From Taudactylus pleione (Eukaryota > Chordata > Amphibia > Anura > Myobatrachidae), in assembly GCA_031769625.1 (NCBI GenBank), contig JAUIMM010000135.1, positions 9,165,501 to 9,229,500 of the forward strand: a DNA stretch of 64,000 nt, given 5' to 3'. The first letter of the stretch is position 1, and each line of letters begins with the position of its first letter. Shown here piece after piece: positions 45,861-60,600 of the stretch. Under the pieces are notes generated by a model that saw nothing but the letters and a program-made list of their open reading frames with translations, was not told the DNA's origin and did not search any database. The translations under genes and the position numbers were made by a program.

Positions 45861-48800
45861 AATACACATTCTAACATCCATTATAACATTCTAACATACA
45901 TTATAACATTCTAATATACATTCGAACATCCATTATAACATTCTAACATACATTCTAACATTCTAATATACATTCTAACATCCATTATACCATTCTAACA
46001 TACATTCTAACATTCTAATATACATTCTAAAATCAATTATAACATTCTAACATCCATTTTAACATTCTAATATACATTATAACATCCACTATAATATTCT
46101 AACATCCATTATAACATTCTAACATCCATTCTAACATTCTAATATACATTCTAACATCCATTATAACATTCTAACATACATTATAACATTCTAATATACA
46201 TTCTAACATGCATTCTAACATACATTATAACATTCTAATATACATTATAACATCCATTATAACATTAACATCCATTCTAAAATTCTAATATACATTATAA
46301 CATCCATTATAACATTATAACATCCATAGTAATGTTCTTACATACATTATAACATTCTAATATACATTCTAACATTCTAATATACATTCTAACATACATT
46401 ATAATATTCTAATATACATACTAATATCCATTATAACATAATAACATACATTATAACATTCTAATATACATTCTAACATCCATTATAACATTCTATCATA
46501 CATTATAACAATCCAATATACATTCTGTCATCCATTATAACATTCTAACATACATTATGGCATGGTAACATACATTATAACATTCTAATATACATTCTAA
46601 CATCCATTATAACATTCTAACATAAATTATAACAATCTAAAATACATTCTAACATCCACTCTAACATTCTAACATACATTATAACATTCTAATATACATT
46701 CTAACATCCATTATAACATATACCATACATTATAACAATCTAATATACATTCTAACATCCATTATAACATTCTAACATACATTATAAAATTCAAATATCC
46801 ATTCTAATATCCATTATAATATTCTAACATACATTATAACATTCCAATATACATTTTAACATCCAAAATAACATATACCATACATTATAACAATCTAATA
46901 TACATTCTAACATCCATTATAACATTCTAAAATACATTTTAACATTCTAATATACATTCTAACATCCATTATAACATTCTATCATACATTATAACATTCG
47001 AGTATACATTATAACATCTATTATAACATTATAACATACATTCTAACATTCTAATATACATTCTAACATCCATAATAACATTCTAACATACATTCTAACA
47101 TTCTAACATACATTCTAACATACATTAAAACATTATAATATACATTCTAATATCCATTATAACATTCTAACATAAATTATAACAATATAATATACATTCT
47201 AACATCCATTATAACATTCTAACATACATCATAACATTCTAATATACATTCTAACATCCATTATAACATTCTAACAAACATTATAACATTCTAGTGTACA
47301 TTATAACATCCATTGTAACATAGATTATAACATTCAAACATACATTATAACATTCTAATATACATTCTAATATCCATTATAACATTCTAACATACATTAT
47401 AACATTCTGATATACATTCTAAAATGCATTATAACATACATTATAAAATTCTAATTTACATTATAACATCCATTCTAACATTCTAACATCCATTATAACA
47501 TTCTAATATACATGAAAACATCCATTCTAACATTCTAACATCCATTGTAACATCCATTCTAACATTCTAATATCCATAATAACAATCTAACGTACATTAT
47601 TACAAACTAATATACATTCTAACATCCATTCTAACATTCTAACATCCATTATAACATTGTAATATGCATTATAACATCCATAATAACATTCTAACATACA
47701 TTACAACATTCTAATATACATTCTAACAACCATTATAACATTCTAACATACATTATGACATTGCAATATACATTCTAACATCCATTCTAACATTCTAAAA
47801 TACATTTTAAGAATTTAGTATACATTATAACATCCATTATAACATTCTAACATACATTCTAACATTCTTATATACATTCTAACTTCCATTATAACATTCT
47901 AACATACATTCTAACATTCTAATATACATTCTAACATACATTATAACATTCTATTGTACATTACAACATTCTAGTATACATTTAAACTTCCATTATAACA
48001 TTCTAACATTTTTATAACATTCTAACATCCATTCTAACATCCATTCTAACATTCTAACTTCCATAATAACATGCAAACATACATTATACCATTCTAATAT
48101 TTATTCTAACATCAATTATAACATTCTAACATACATTATAACATTCTAACGTACATTATAACATTCTAATATACATTCTAACATCCATTATAACATTCTG
48201 ACATCCATAATAACATTCTAACATCCATTATAACATTCTAATATACATAATAACATTCTAATATACATTCTAACATCCATTATAACATTATATCATACAT
48301 TATAACATTCTAATATACATTCTAACATCCATTAGAACATTCTAACATACATTATAACAATCTAATTTACATCCTAACATCCATTATAACATTCTAACAT
48401 ACATTATAACATTCTATTACACATTCTAACATCCATTAAAACATTATAACAAACATTATAACATTCTAACATCCATTATAACATTCTAATATACATTCTA
48501 ACATCCATTATAACATTCTAACATACATTATAACATTCTAATATACATTCTAACATGCATTCTAACATACATTCTAACATTCCAATATACATTCTAACAT
48601 CCATTATAACATTCTAACATACATTATAACATTCTAACATACATTATAACATTCTAATATACATTCTAACATCCATTATAACATTCTAACATACATTATA
48701 ACAATCGAATATACATTCTAAAATCCATTATAACATTCTAACATACATTATAACATTCTAATATACATTCTAACATCCATTATAACATTCTAACATCCAT

Positions 48801-49183
48801 AATAACATTCTGACATACATTCTAACATTCTAATATACATTCTAACATCCATTATAACATTCTAACATACATTCTAACATTCTAATATACATTCTAAAAT
48901 CAATTATAACATTCTAACATCCATTTTAACATTCTAATATACATTATAACATCCATTTTAACATTCTAAAATACATTCTAACATTCTAACATACATTATA
49001 ACATTCTAATATATATTCTAACATCCATTATAACATTTTAACATACATTTTAACATTCTAATATACATTCTAACATCCATTATAACATTCTAACATACAT
49101 TATAACTTTCTAATATACATTCTAACATACAATATAACATTCTAACATCCATAATAACATTCTAACATACATTCTAACATTCT
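45861..49183 (+). repeat. HOR unit U16, full-length member of the triplet (3323 bp)
   Basis: The first 2.1 kb matches U14 and U15 at 2164-bp steps (GTAATG 46329, TAAGAATTT G 47811). The normal tail then follows, with AACATTTTTATAAC near 48004, CCATTAGAACATTC near 48330, ATCGAATATAC near 48706 and AACTTTC near 49104. A private ATTATGGCATGG is near 46556 and ATTATATCATAC near 48288. It matches U10 at offset 16600-16608 and U19 at offset 11807-11861. ATTATATCATAC is shared with U19 (60150), showing that U19 derives from this unit or its close relative. Confidence 0.93.
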
Positions 49184-49930
49184 AATACACATTCTAACAT
49201 CCATTATAACATTCTAACATACATTATAACATTCTAATATACATTCGAACATCCATTATAACATTCTAACATACATTATAACATTCTAATATACATTCTA
49301 ACATCCATTATAACATTCTAACATACATTCTAACATTCTAATATACATTCTAACATCCATTATAACATTCTAACATACATTCTAACATTCTAATATACAT
49401 TCTAAAATCAATTATAACATTCTAACATCCATTTTAACATTCTAATATACATTATAACATCCACTATAATATTCTAACATCCATTATAACATTCTAACAT
49501 CCATTCTAACATTCTAATATACATTCTAACATCCATTATAACATTCTAACATACATTATAACATTCTAATATACATTCTAACATGCATTCTAACATACAT
49601 TATAACATTCTAATATACATTATAACATCCATTATAACATTCTAACATCCATTCTAAAATTCTAATATACATTATAACATCCATTATAACATTTTAACAT
49701 CCATTGTAATGTTCTTACATACATTATAACATTCTAATATACATTCTAACATTCTAATATACATTCTAACATACATTATAATATTCTAATATACATACTA
49801 ATATCCATTATAACATAATAACATACATTATAACATTCTAATATACATTCTAACATCCATTATAACATTCTATCATACATTATAACAATCCAATATACAT
49901 TCTGTCATCCATTATAACATTCTAACATAC

Positions 49931-52310
49931 ATTATGACATGGTAACATACATTATAACATTCTAATATACATTCTAACATCCATTATAACATTCTAACAT
50001 AAATTATAACAATCTAAAATACATTCTAACATACATTATAACATTCTAATATACATTCTAACATCCATTATAACATATACCATACATTATAACAATCTAA
50101 TATACATTCTAACATCCATTATAACATTCTAACATACATTATAAAATTCTAATATCCATTCTAATATCCATTATAATATTCTAACATACATTATAACATT
50201 CTAATATACATTTTAACATCCAAAATAACATATACCATACATTATAACAATCTAATATACATTCTAACATCCATTATAACATTCTAAAATACATTTTAAC
50301 ATTCTAATATGCATTCTAACATCCATTATAACATTCTATCATACATTATAACATTCTAGTATACATTATAACATCTATTATAACATTATAACATACATTC
50401 TAACATTCTAATATACATTCTAACATCCATAATAACATTCTAACATACATTCTAACATTCTAACATACATTCTAACATACATTAAAACATTCTAATATAC
50501 ATTCTAATATCCGTTATAACATTCTAACATAAATTATAACAATATAATATACATTCTAACATCCATTATAACATTCTAACATACATCATAACATTCTAAA
50601 ATACATTCTAACATCCATTATAACATTCTAGCAAACATTATAACATTCTAGTGTACATTATAACATCCATTGTAACATAGATTATAACATTCAAACATAC
50701 ATTATAAAATTCTAATATACATTCTAACATCCATTCTAACATTCTAACATACATTATAACATTCTGATATACATTCTAAAATGCATTATAACATACATTA
50801 TAAAATTCTAATTTACATTATAACATCCATTCTAACATTCTAACATCCATTATAACATTCTAATATACATGAAAACATCCATTCTAACATTCTAACATCC
50901 ATTGAAACATCCATTCTAACATTCTAATATCCATAATAACAATCTAACGTACATTATTACAAACTAATATACATTCTAACATCCATTCTTACATTCTAAC
51001 ATCCATTATAACATTGTAATATGCATTATAACATCCATAATAACATTCTAACATACATTACAACATTCTAATATACATTCTAACAACCATTATAACATTC
51101 TAACATACATTATGACATGGTAACATACATTATAACATTCTAATATACATTCTAACATCCATTATAACATTCTAACATACATTATAACAATCTAAAATAC
51201 ATTCTAACATCCATTCTAACATTCTAACATACATTATAACATTCTAATATACATTCTAACATCCATTATAACATATACCATACATTATAACAATCTAATA
51301 TACATTCTAACATCCATTATAACATTCTAACATACATTATAAAATTCTAATATCCATTCTAATATCCATTATAATATTCTAACATACATTATAACATTCC
51401 AATATACATTTTAACATCCAAAATAACATATACCATACATTATAACAATCTAATATACATTCTAACATCCATTATAACATTCTAAAATACATTTTAACAT
51501 TCTAATATACATTCTAACATCCATTATAACATTCTATCATACATTATAACATTCTAGTATACATTATAACATCTATTATAACATTATAACATACATTCTA
51601 ACATTCTAATATACATTCTAACATCCATAATAACATTCTAACATACATTCTAACATTCTAACATACATTCTAACATACATTAAAACATTCTAATATACAT
51701 TCTAATATCCGTTATAACATTCTAACATAAATTATAACAATATAATATACATTCTAACATCCATTATAACATTCTAACATACATCATAACATTCTAATAT
51801 ACATTCTAACATCCATTATAACATTCTAACAAACATTATAACATTCTAGTGTACATTATAACATCCATTGTAACATAGATTATAACATTCAAACATACAT
51901 TATAACATTCTAATATACATTCTAACATCCATTATAACATTCTAACATACATTATAACATTCTGATATACATTCTAAAATGCATTATAACATACATTATA
52001 AAATTCTAATTTACATTATAACATCCATTCTAACATTCTAACATCCATTATAACATTCTAATATACATGAAAACATCCATTCTAACATTCTAACATCCAT
52101 TGTAACATCCATTCTAACATTCTAATATCCATAATAACAATCTAACGTACATTATTACAAACTAATATACATTCTAACATCCATTCTAACATTCTAACAT
52201 CCATTATAACATTGTAATATGCATTATAACATCCATAATAACATTCTAACATACATTACAACATTCTAATATACATTCTAACAACCATTATAACATTCTA
52301 ACATACATTA
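49931..52310 (+). repeat. 1178-bp tandem partial duplication inside U17
   Basis: ATTATGACAT begins at 49931 and 51109, 1178 bp apart. It is followed by GGTAACATAC in both, but preceded by different HOR contexts. Each copy runs through both ATACCATAC modules, CTAGTATAC, CTAGTGTAC, CTGATATAC and AACGTAC. The second copy lacks the lineage variants of the first (CATTGTAAC for CATTGAAAC, CATTCTAAC for CATTCTTAC) and is about 20 bases longer up to AACGTAC. It was thus contributed by a different HOR lineage. Confidence 0.9.
51094..51118 (+). other. Back-jump junction at a shared CATACATTATGACAT site
   Basis: The canonical HOR has two places with CATACATTATGACAT: one continues GGTAAC (offset 751), the other TGCAATATAC (offset 1917). 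Here the left flank is that of the second site (CTAACAACC) and the right continuation is that of the first (GGTAAC). The crossover therefore lies in the shared sequence. Equivalent junctions lie at about 55580 and 62926. The U11 junction at about 34500 has the same left flank but continues as ATTATAACATCTATTATA. Confidence 0.88.
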
Positions 52311-53634
52311 TGACATTGCAATATACATTCTAACATCCATTCTAACATTCTAAAATACATTTTAAGAATATAGTATACATTATAACATCCATTATAACAT
52401 TCTAACATACATTCTAACATTCTTATATACATTCTAACTTCCATTATAACATTCTAACATACATTCTAACATTCTAATATACATTCTAACATACATTATA
52501 ACATTCTATTGTACATTACAACATTCTAGTATACATTTAAACTTCCATTATAACATTCTAACATTTTTATAACATTCTAACATCCATTCTAACATCCATT
52601 CTAACATTCTAACTTCCATAATAACATGCAAACATACATTATACCATTCTAATATTTATTCTAACATCAATTATAACATTCTAACATACATTATAACATT
52701 CTAACGTACATTATAACATTCTAATATACATTCTAACATCCATTATAACATTCTGACATCCATAATAACATTCTAACATCCATTATAACATTCTATCATA
52801 CATTATAACAATCTAATTTACATTCTAACATCCATTATAACATTCTAACATACATTATAACATTCTATTACACATTCTAACATCCATTAAAACATTATAA
52901 CAAACATTATAACATTCTAACATCCATTATAACATTCTAATATACATTCTAACATCCATTATAACATTCTAACATACATTATAACATTCTAATATACATT
53001 CTAACATGCATTCTAACATACATTCTAACATTCCAATATACATTCTAACATCCATTATAACATTCTAACATACATTATAACATTCTAACATACATTATAA
53101 CATTCTAATATACATTCTAACATCCATTATAACATTCTAACATACATTATAACAATCGAATATACATTCTAAAATCCATTATAACATTCTAACATACATT
53201 ATAACATTCTAATATACATTCTAACATCCATTATAACATTCTAACATCCATAATAACATTCTAACATACATTCTAACATTCTAAAATACATTCTAACATC
53301 CATTATAACATTCTAACATACATTCTAACATTCTAATATACATTCTAAAATCAATTATAACATTCTAACATCCACTTTAACATTCTAATATACATTATAA
53401 CATCCATTTTAACATTCTAAAATACATTCTAACATTCTAACATACATTATAACATTCTAATATATATTCTAACATCCATTATAACATTTTAACATACATT
53501 TTAACATTCTAATATACATTCTAACATCCATTATAACATTCTAACATACATTATAACTTTCTAATATACATTCTAACATACAATATAACATTCTAACATC
53601 CATAATAACATTCTAACATACATTCTAACATTCT

Positions 53635-56600
53635 AATACACATTCTAACATCCATTATAACATTCTAACATACATTATAACATTCTAATATACATTCGAA
53701 CATCCATTATAACATTCTAACATACATTATAACATTCTAATATACATTCTAACATCCATTATAACATTCTAACATACATTCTAACATTCTAATATACATT
53801 CTAACATCCATTCTAACATTCTAACATACATTCTAACATTCTAATATACATTCTAAAATCAATTATAACATTCTAACATCCATTTTAACATTCTAATATA
53901 CATTATAACATCCACTATAATATTCTAACATCCATTATAACATTCTAACATCCATTCTAACATTCTAATATACATTCTAACATCCATTATAACATTCTAA
54001 CATACATTATAACATTCTAATATACATTCTAACATGCATTCTAACATACATTATAACATTCTAATATACATTATAACATCCATTATAACATTCTAACATC
54101 CATTCTAAAATTCTAATATACATTATAACATCCATTATAACATTTTAACATCCATTGTAATGTTCTTACATACATTATAACATTCTAATATACATTCTAA
54201 CATTCTAATATACATTCTAACATACATTATAATATTCTAATATACATACTAATATCCATTATAACATAATAACATACATTATAACATTCTAATACACATT
54301 CTAACATCCATTATAACATTCTATCATACATTATAACAATCCAATATACATTCTGTCATCCATTATAACATTCTAACATACATTATGACATGGTAACATA
54401 CATTATAACATTCTAATATACATTCTAACATCCATTATAACATTCTAACATAAATTATAACAATCTAAAATACATTCTAACATACATTCTAACATTCTAA
54501 CATACATTATAACATTCTAATATACATTCTAACATCCATTATAACATATACCATACATTATAACAATCTAATATACATTCTAACATCCATTATAACATTC
54601 TAACATACATTATAAAATTCTAATATCCATTCTAATATCCATTATAATATTCTAACATACATTATAACATTCTAATATACATTTTAACATCCAAAATAAC
54701 ATATACCATACATTATAACAATCTAATATACATTCTAACATCCATTATAACATTCTAAAATACATTTTAACATTCTAATATACATTCTAACATCCATTAT
54801 AACATTCTATCATACATTATAACATTCTAGTATACATTATAACATCTATTATAACATTATAACATACATTCTAACATTCTAATATACATTCTAACATCCA
54901 TAATAACATTCTAACATACATTCTAACATTCTAACATACATTCTAACATACATTAAAACATTCTAATATACATTCTAATATCCGTTATAACATTCTAACA
55001 TAAATTATAACAATATAATATACATTCTAACATCCATTATAACATTCTAACATACATCATAACATTCTAATATACATTCTAACATCCATTATAACATTCT
55101 AACAAACATTATAACATTCTAGTGTACATTATAACATCCATTGTAACATAGATTATAACATTCAAACATACATTATAACATTCTAATATACATTCTAACA
55201 TCCATTATAACATTCTAACATACATTATAACATTCTGATATACATTCTAAAATGCATTATAACATACATTATAAAATTCTAATTTACATTATAACATCCA
55301 TTCTAACATTCTAACATCCATTATAACATTCTAATATACATGAAAACATCCATTCTAACATTCTAACATCCATTGTAACATCCATTCTAACATTCTAATA
55401 TCCATAATAACAATCTAAAGTACATTATTACAAACTAATATACATTCTAACATCCATTCTTACATTCTAACATCCATTATAACATTGTAATATGCATTAT
55501 AACATCCATAATAACATTCTAACATACATTACAACATTCTAATATACATTCTAACAACCATTATAACATTCTAACATACATTATGACATGGTAACATACA
55601 TTATAACATTCTAATATACATTCTAACATCCATTATAACATTTTAACATCCATTGTAATGTTCTTACATACATTATAACATTCTAATATACATTCTAACA
55701 TTCTAATATACATTCTAACATACATTATAATATTCTAATATACATACTAATATCCATTATAACATAATAACATACATTATAACATTCTAATATACATTCT
55801 AACATCCATTATAACATTCTATCATACATTATAACAATCCAATATACATTCTGTCATCCATTATAACATTCTAACATACATTATGACATGGTAACATACA
55901 TTATAACATTCTAATATACATTCTAACATCCATTATAACATTCTAACATAAATTATAACAATCTAAAATACATTCTAACATCCATTATAACATTCTAACA
56001 TACCTCATAACATTCTAATATACATTCTAACATCCATTCTAACATTCTAACAAACATTATAACATTCTAGTGTACATTATAACATCCATTGTAACATAGA
56101 TTATAACATTCAAACATACATTATAACATTCTAATATACATTCTAACATCCATTATAACATTCTAACATACATTATAACATTCTGATATACATTCTAAAA
56201 TGCATTATAACATACATTATAAAATTCTAATTTACATTATAACATCCATTCTAACATTCTAACATCCATTATAACATTCTAATATACATGAAAACATCCA
56301 TTCTAACATTCTAACATCCATTGTAACATCCATTCTAACATTCTAATATCCATAATAACAATCTAACATACATTATTACAAACTAATATACATTCTAACA
56401 TCCATTCTAACATTCTAACATCCATTATAACATTGTAATATGCATTATAACATCCATAATAACATTCTAACATACATTACAACATTCTAATATACATTCT
56501 AACAACCATTATAACATTCTAACATACATTATGACATTGCAATATACATTCTAACATCCATTCTAACATTCTAAAATACATTTTAAGAATTTACTATACA

Positions 56601-57667
56601 TTATAACATCCATTATAACATTCTAACATACATTCTAACATTCTTATATACATTCTAACTTCCATTATAACATTCTAACATACATTCTAACATTCTAATA
56701 TGCATTCTAACATACATTATAACATTCTATTGTACATTACAACATTCTAGTATACATTTAAACTTCCATTATAACATTCTAACATTTTTATAACATTCTA
56801 ACATCCATTCTAACATCCATTCTAACATTCTAACTTCCATAATAACATGCAAACATACATTATACCATTCTAATATTTATTCTAACATCAATTATAACAT
56901 TCTAACATACATTATAACATTCTAACGTACATTATAACATTCTAATATACATTCTAACATCCATTATAACATTCTGACATCCATAATAACATTCTACCAT
57001 CCATTATAACATTCTAATATACATAATAACATTCTAATATACATTCTAACATCCATTATAACATTCTATCATACTTTATAACATTCTAATATACATTCTA
57101 ACATCCATTAGAACATTCTAACATACATTATAACAATCTAATTTACATCCTAACATCCATTATAACATTCTAACATACATTATAACATTCTATTACACAT
57201 TCTAACATCCATTAAAACATTATAACAAACATTATAACATTCTAACATCCATTATAACATTCTAATATACATTCTAACATCCATTATAACATTCTAACAT
57301 ACATTATAACAATCGAATATACATTCTAAAATCCATTATAACATTCTAACATACATTATAACATTCTAATATACATTCTAACATCCATTATAACATTCTA
57401 ACATCCATAATAACATTCTAACATACATTCTAACATTCTAATATACATTCTAACATCCATTATAACATTCTAACATACATTCTAACATTCTAATATACAT
57501 TCTAAAATCAATTATAACATTCTAACATCCATTTTAACATTCTAATATACATTATAACATCCATTTTAACATTCTAAAATACATTCTAACATTCTAACAT
57601 ACATTATAACATTCTAATATATATTCTAACATCCATTATAACATTCTAACATACATTCTAACATTCT
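53635..57667 (+). repeat. HOR unit U18, scrambled by two back-jumps and one deletion (4033 bp)
   Basis: Markers run normally to CTAACAACC (55552), with AACGTAC altered to AAAGTAC near 55418. At about 55580 the sequence switches at TGACAT to GGTAACATAC, as in U17. At about 55625-55645 it switches again, back to CATTTTAACATCC and GTAATGTTC (55657), so TGACATGG recurs 300 bp later near 55882. At about 55975-56010 it skips from CTAAAATAC to a CATACCTCATAAC form of CATACATCATAAC, dropping about 0.55 kb. TAAGAATTT (G at 56587) is followed by ACTATAC, and AACATTTTTATAAC is near 56781. The tail lacks the AACTTTC module. Confidence 0.88.
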
Positions 57668-60600
57668 AATACACATTCTAACATCCATTATAACATTCTA
57701 ACATACATTATAACATTCTAATATACATTCAAACATCCATTATAACATTCTAACATACATTATAACATTCTAATATACATTCTAACATCCATTATAACAT
57801 TCTAACATACATTCTAACATTCTAATATACATTCTAACATCCATTATAACATTCTAACATACATTCTAACATTCTAATATACATTCTAAAATCAATTATA
57901 ACATTCTAACATCCATTTTAACATTCTAATATACTTTATAACATCCACTATAATATTCTAACATCCATTATAACATTCTAACATCCATTCTAACATTCTA
58001 ATATACATTCTAACATCCATTATAACATTCTAACATACATTATAACATTCTAATATACATTCTAACATGCATTCTAACATACATTATAACATTCTAATAT
58101 ACATTATAACATCCATTATAACATTCTAACATCCATTCTAAAATTCTAATATACATTATAACATCCAATATAACATTTTAACATCCATTGTAATGTTCTT
58201 ACATACATTATAACATTCTAATATACATTCTAACATTCTAATATACATTCTAACATACATTATAATATTCTAATATACATACTAATATCCATTATAACAT
58301 AATAACATACATTATAACATTCTAATATACATTCTAACATCCATTATAACATTCTATCATACATTATAACAATCCAATATACATTCTGTCATCCATTATA
58401 ACATTCTAACATACATTATGACATGGTAACATACATTATAACATTCTAATATACATTCTAACATCCATTATAACATTCTAACATAAATTATAACAATCTA
58501 AAATACATTCTAACATCCACTCTAACATTCTAACATACATTATAACATTCTAATATACAATCTAACATCCATTATAACATATACCATACATTATAACAAT
58601 CTAATATACATTCTAACATCCATTATAACATTCTAACATACATTATAAAATTCAAATATCCATTCTAATATCCATTATAATATTCTAACATACATTATAA
58701 CATTCCAATATACATTTTAACATCCAAAATAACATATACCATACATTATAACAATCTAATATACATTCTAACATCCATTATAACATTCTAAAATACATTT
58801 TAACATTCTAATATACATTCTAACATCCATTATAACATTCTATCATACATTATAACATTCGAGTATACATTATAACATCTATTATAACATTATAACATAC
58901 ATTCTAACATTCTAATATACATTCTAACATCCATAATAACATTCTAACATACATTCTAACATTCTAACATACATTCTAACATACATTAAAACATTATAAT
59001 ATACATTCTAATATCCATTATAACATTCTAACATAAATTATAACAATATAATATACATTCTAACATCCATTATAACATTCTAACATACATCATAACATTC
59101 TAATATACATTCTAACATCCATTATAACATTCTAACAAACATTATAACATTCTAGTGTACATTATAACATCCATTGTAACATAGATTATAACATTCAAAC
59201 ATACATTATAACATTCTAATATACATTCTAACATCCATTATAACATTCTAACATACATTATAACATTCTGATATACATTCTAAAATGCATTATAACATAC
59301 ATTATAAAATTCTAATTTACATTATAACATCCATTCTAACATTCTAACATCCATTATAACATTCTAATATACATGAAAACATCCATTCTAACATTCTAAC
59401 ATCCATTGTAACATCCATTCTAACATTCTAATATCCATAATAACAATCTAACGTACATTATTACAAACTAATATACATTCTAACATCCATTCTAACATTC
59501 TAACATCCATTATAACATTGTAATATGCATTATAACATCCATAATAACATTCTAACATACATTACAACATTCTAATATACATTCTAACAACCATTATAAC
59601 ATTCTAACATACATTATGACATTGCAATATACATTCTAACATCCATTCTAACATTCTAAAATACATTTTAAGAATTTAGTATACATTATAACATCCATTA
59701 TAACATTCTAACATACATTCTAACATTCTTATATACATTCTAACTTCCATTATAACATTCTAACATACATTCTAACATTCTAATATACATTCTAACATAC
59801 ATTATAACATTCTATTGTATATTACAACATTCTAGTATACATTTAAACTTCCATTATAACATTCTAACATTTTTATAACATTCTAACATCCATTCTAACA
59901 TCCATTCTAACATTCTAACTTCCATAATAACATGCAAACATACATTATACCATTCTAATATTTATTCTAACATCAATTATAACATTCTAACATACATTAT
60001 AACATTCTAACGTACATTATAACATTCTAATATACATTCTAACATCCATTATAACATTCTGACATCCATAATAACATTCTAACATCCATTATAACATTCT
60101 AATATACATAATAACATTCTAATATACATTCTAACATCCATTATAACATTATATCATACATTATAACATTCTAATATACATTCTAACATCCATTAGAACA
60201 TTCTAACATACATTATAACAATCTAATTTACATCCTAACATCCATTATAACATTCTAACATACATTATAACATTCTATTACACATTCTAACATCCATTAA
60301 AACATTATAACAAACATTATAACATTCTAACATCCATTATAACATTCTAATATACATTCTAACATCCATTATAACATTCTAACATACATTATAACATTCT
60401 AATATACATTCTAACATGCATTCTAACATACATTCTAACATTCCAATATACATTCTAACATCCATTATAACATTCTAACATCCATTATAACATTCTAACA
60501 TACATTATAACATTCTAATATACATTCTAACATCCATTATAACATTCTAACATACATTATAACAATCGAATATACATTCTAAAATCCATTATAACATTCT

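Larger units (their letters stand above)
41533..47990 (+). repeat. 2164-bp tandem period, three times in a row
   Basis: From the start marker to CATTTAAACTTCC the same 2.16-kb sequence occurs three times (41533, 43697, 45861) with an exact 2164-bp step at every marker I checked: start marker, TTCGAAC, GTAATG and the TAAGAATTT G. No length change has accumulated in either step, in contrast to most other unit pairs. It is the most recently amplified part of the window that I can recognise. Confidence 0.93.
36521..51108 (+). repeat. Block B: copy of block A with two inserted 2164-bp units
   Basis: The order is U12, U13, U14, U15, U16, start of U17. Removing U14 and U15 (2 x 2164 = 4328 bp) makes it colinear with block A: 12272 + 4328 = 16600, the offset measured between U10 and U16. 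This equality shows that the block was duplicated first, and that the truncated units were then added in block B (or lost from block A). The two blocks are separated by the remainder of U11. Confidence 0.88.
49184..53634 (+). repeat. HOR unit U17 with an 1178-bp tandem partial duplication (4451 bp)
   Basis: The first part equals U11 at offset 16608 (GTAATG 33098 to 49706; AACGTAC 34338 to 50946), with the same AATATGCATTC, TAGCAAAC, CCATTGAAAC and CCATTCTTAC variants. At 51109-51118 the sequence CATACATTATGACAT, reached from the CTAACAACC side, continues as GGTAACATAC. It therefore re-enters the HOR at its earlier TGACATGG site and repeats about 1.18 kb (AACGTAC again at 52144). The TAAGAATTT module is altered to TAAGAATAT (G at 52366). 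The tail is normal. Confidence 0.92.

Noticed and set aside
54291..54300. An extra HOR start at AATACACATTC near 54291 (and near 12985)
   Set aside because: The neighbouring markers show these are single-base changes in a c module at other HOR offsets; TTCGAAC does not follow at 60 bases.
53635..57667. A separate subfamily represented by U18
   Set aside because: All of its pieces match normal HOR offsets. It is better explained as a rearranged unit than as a different repeat.
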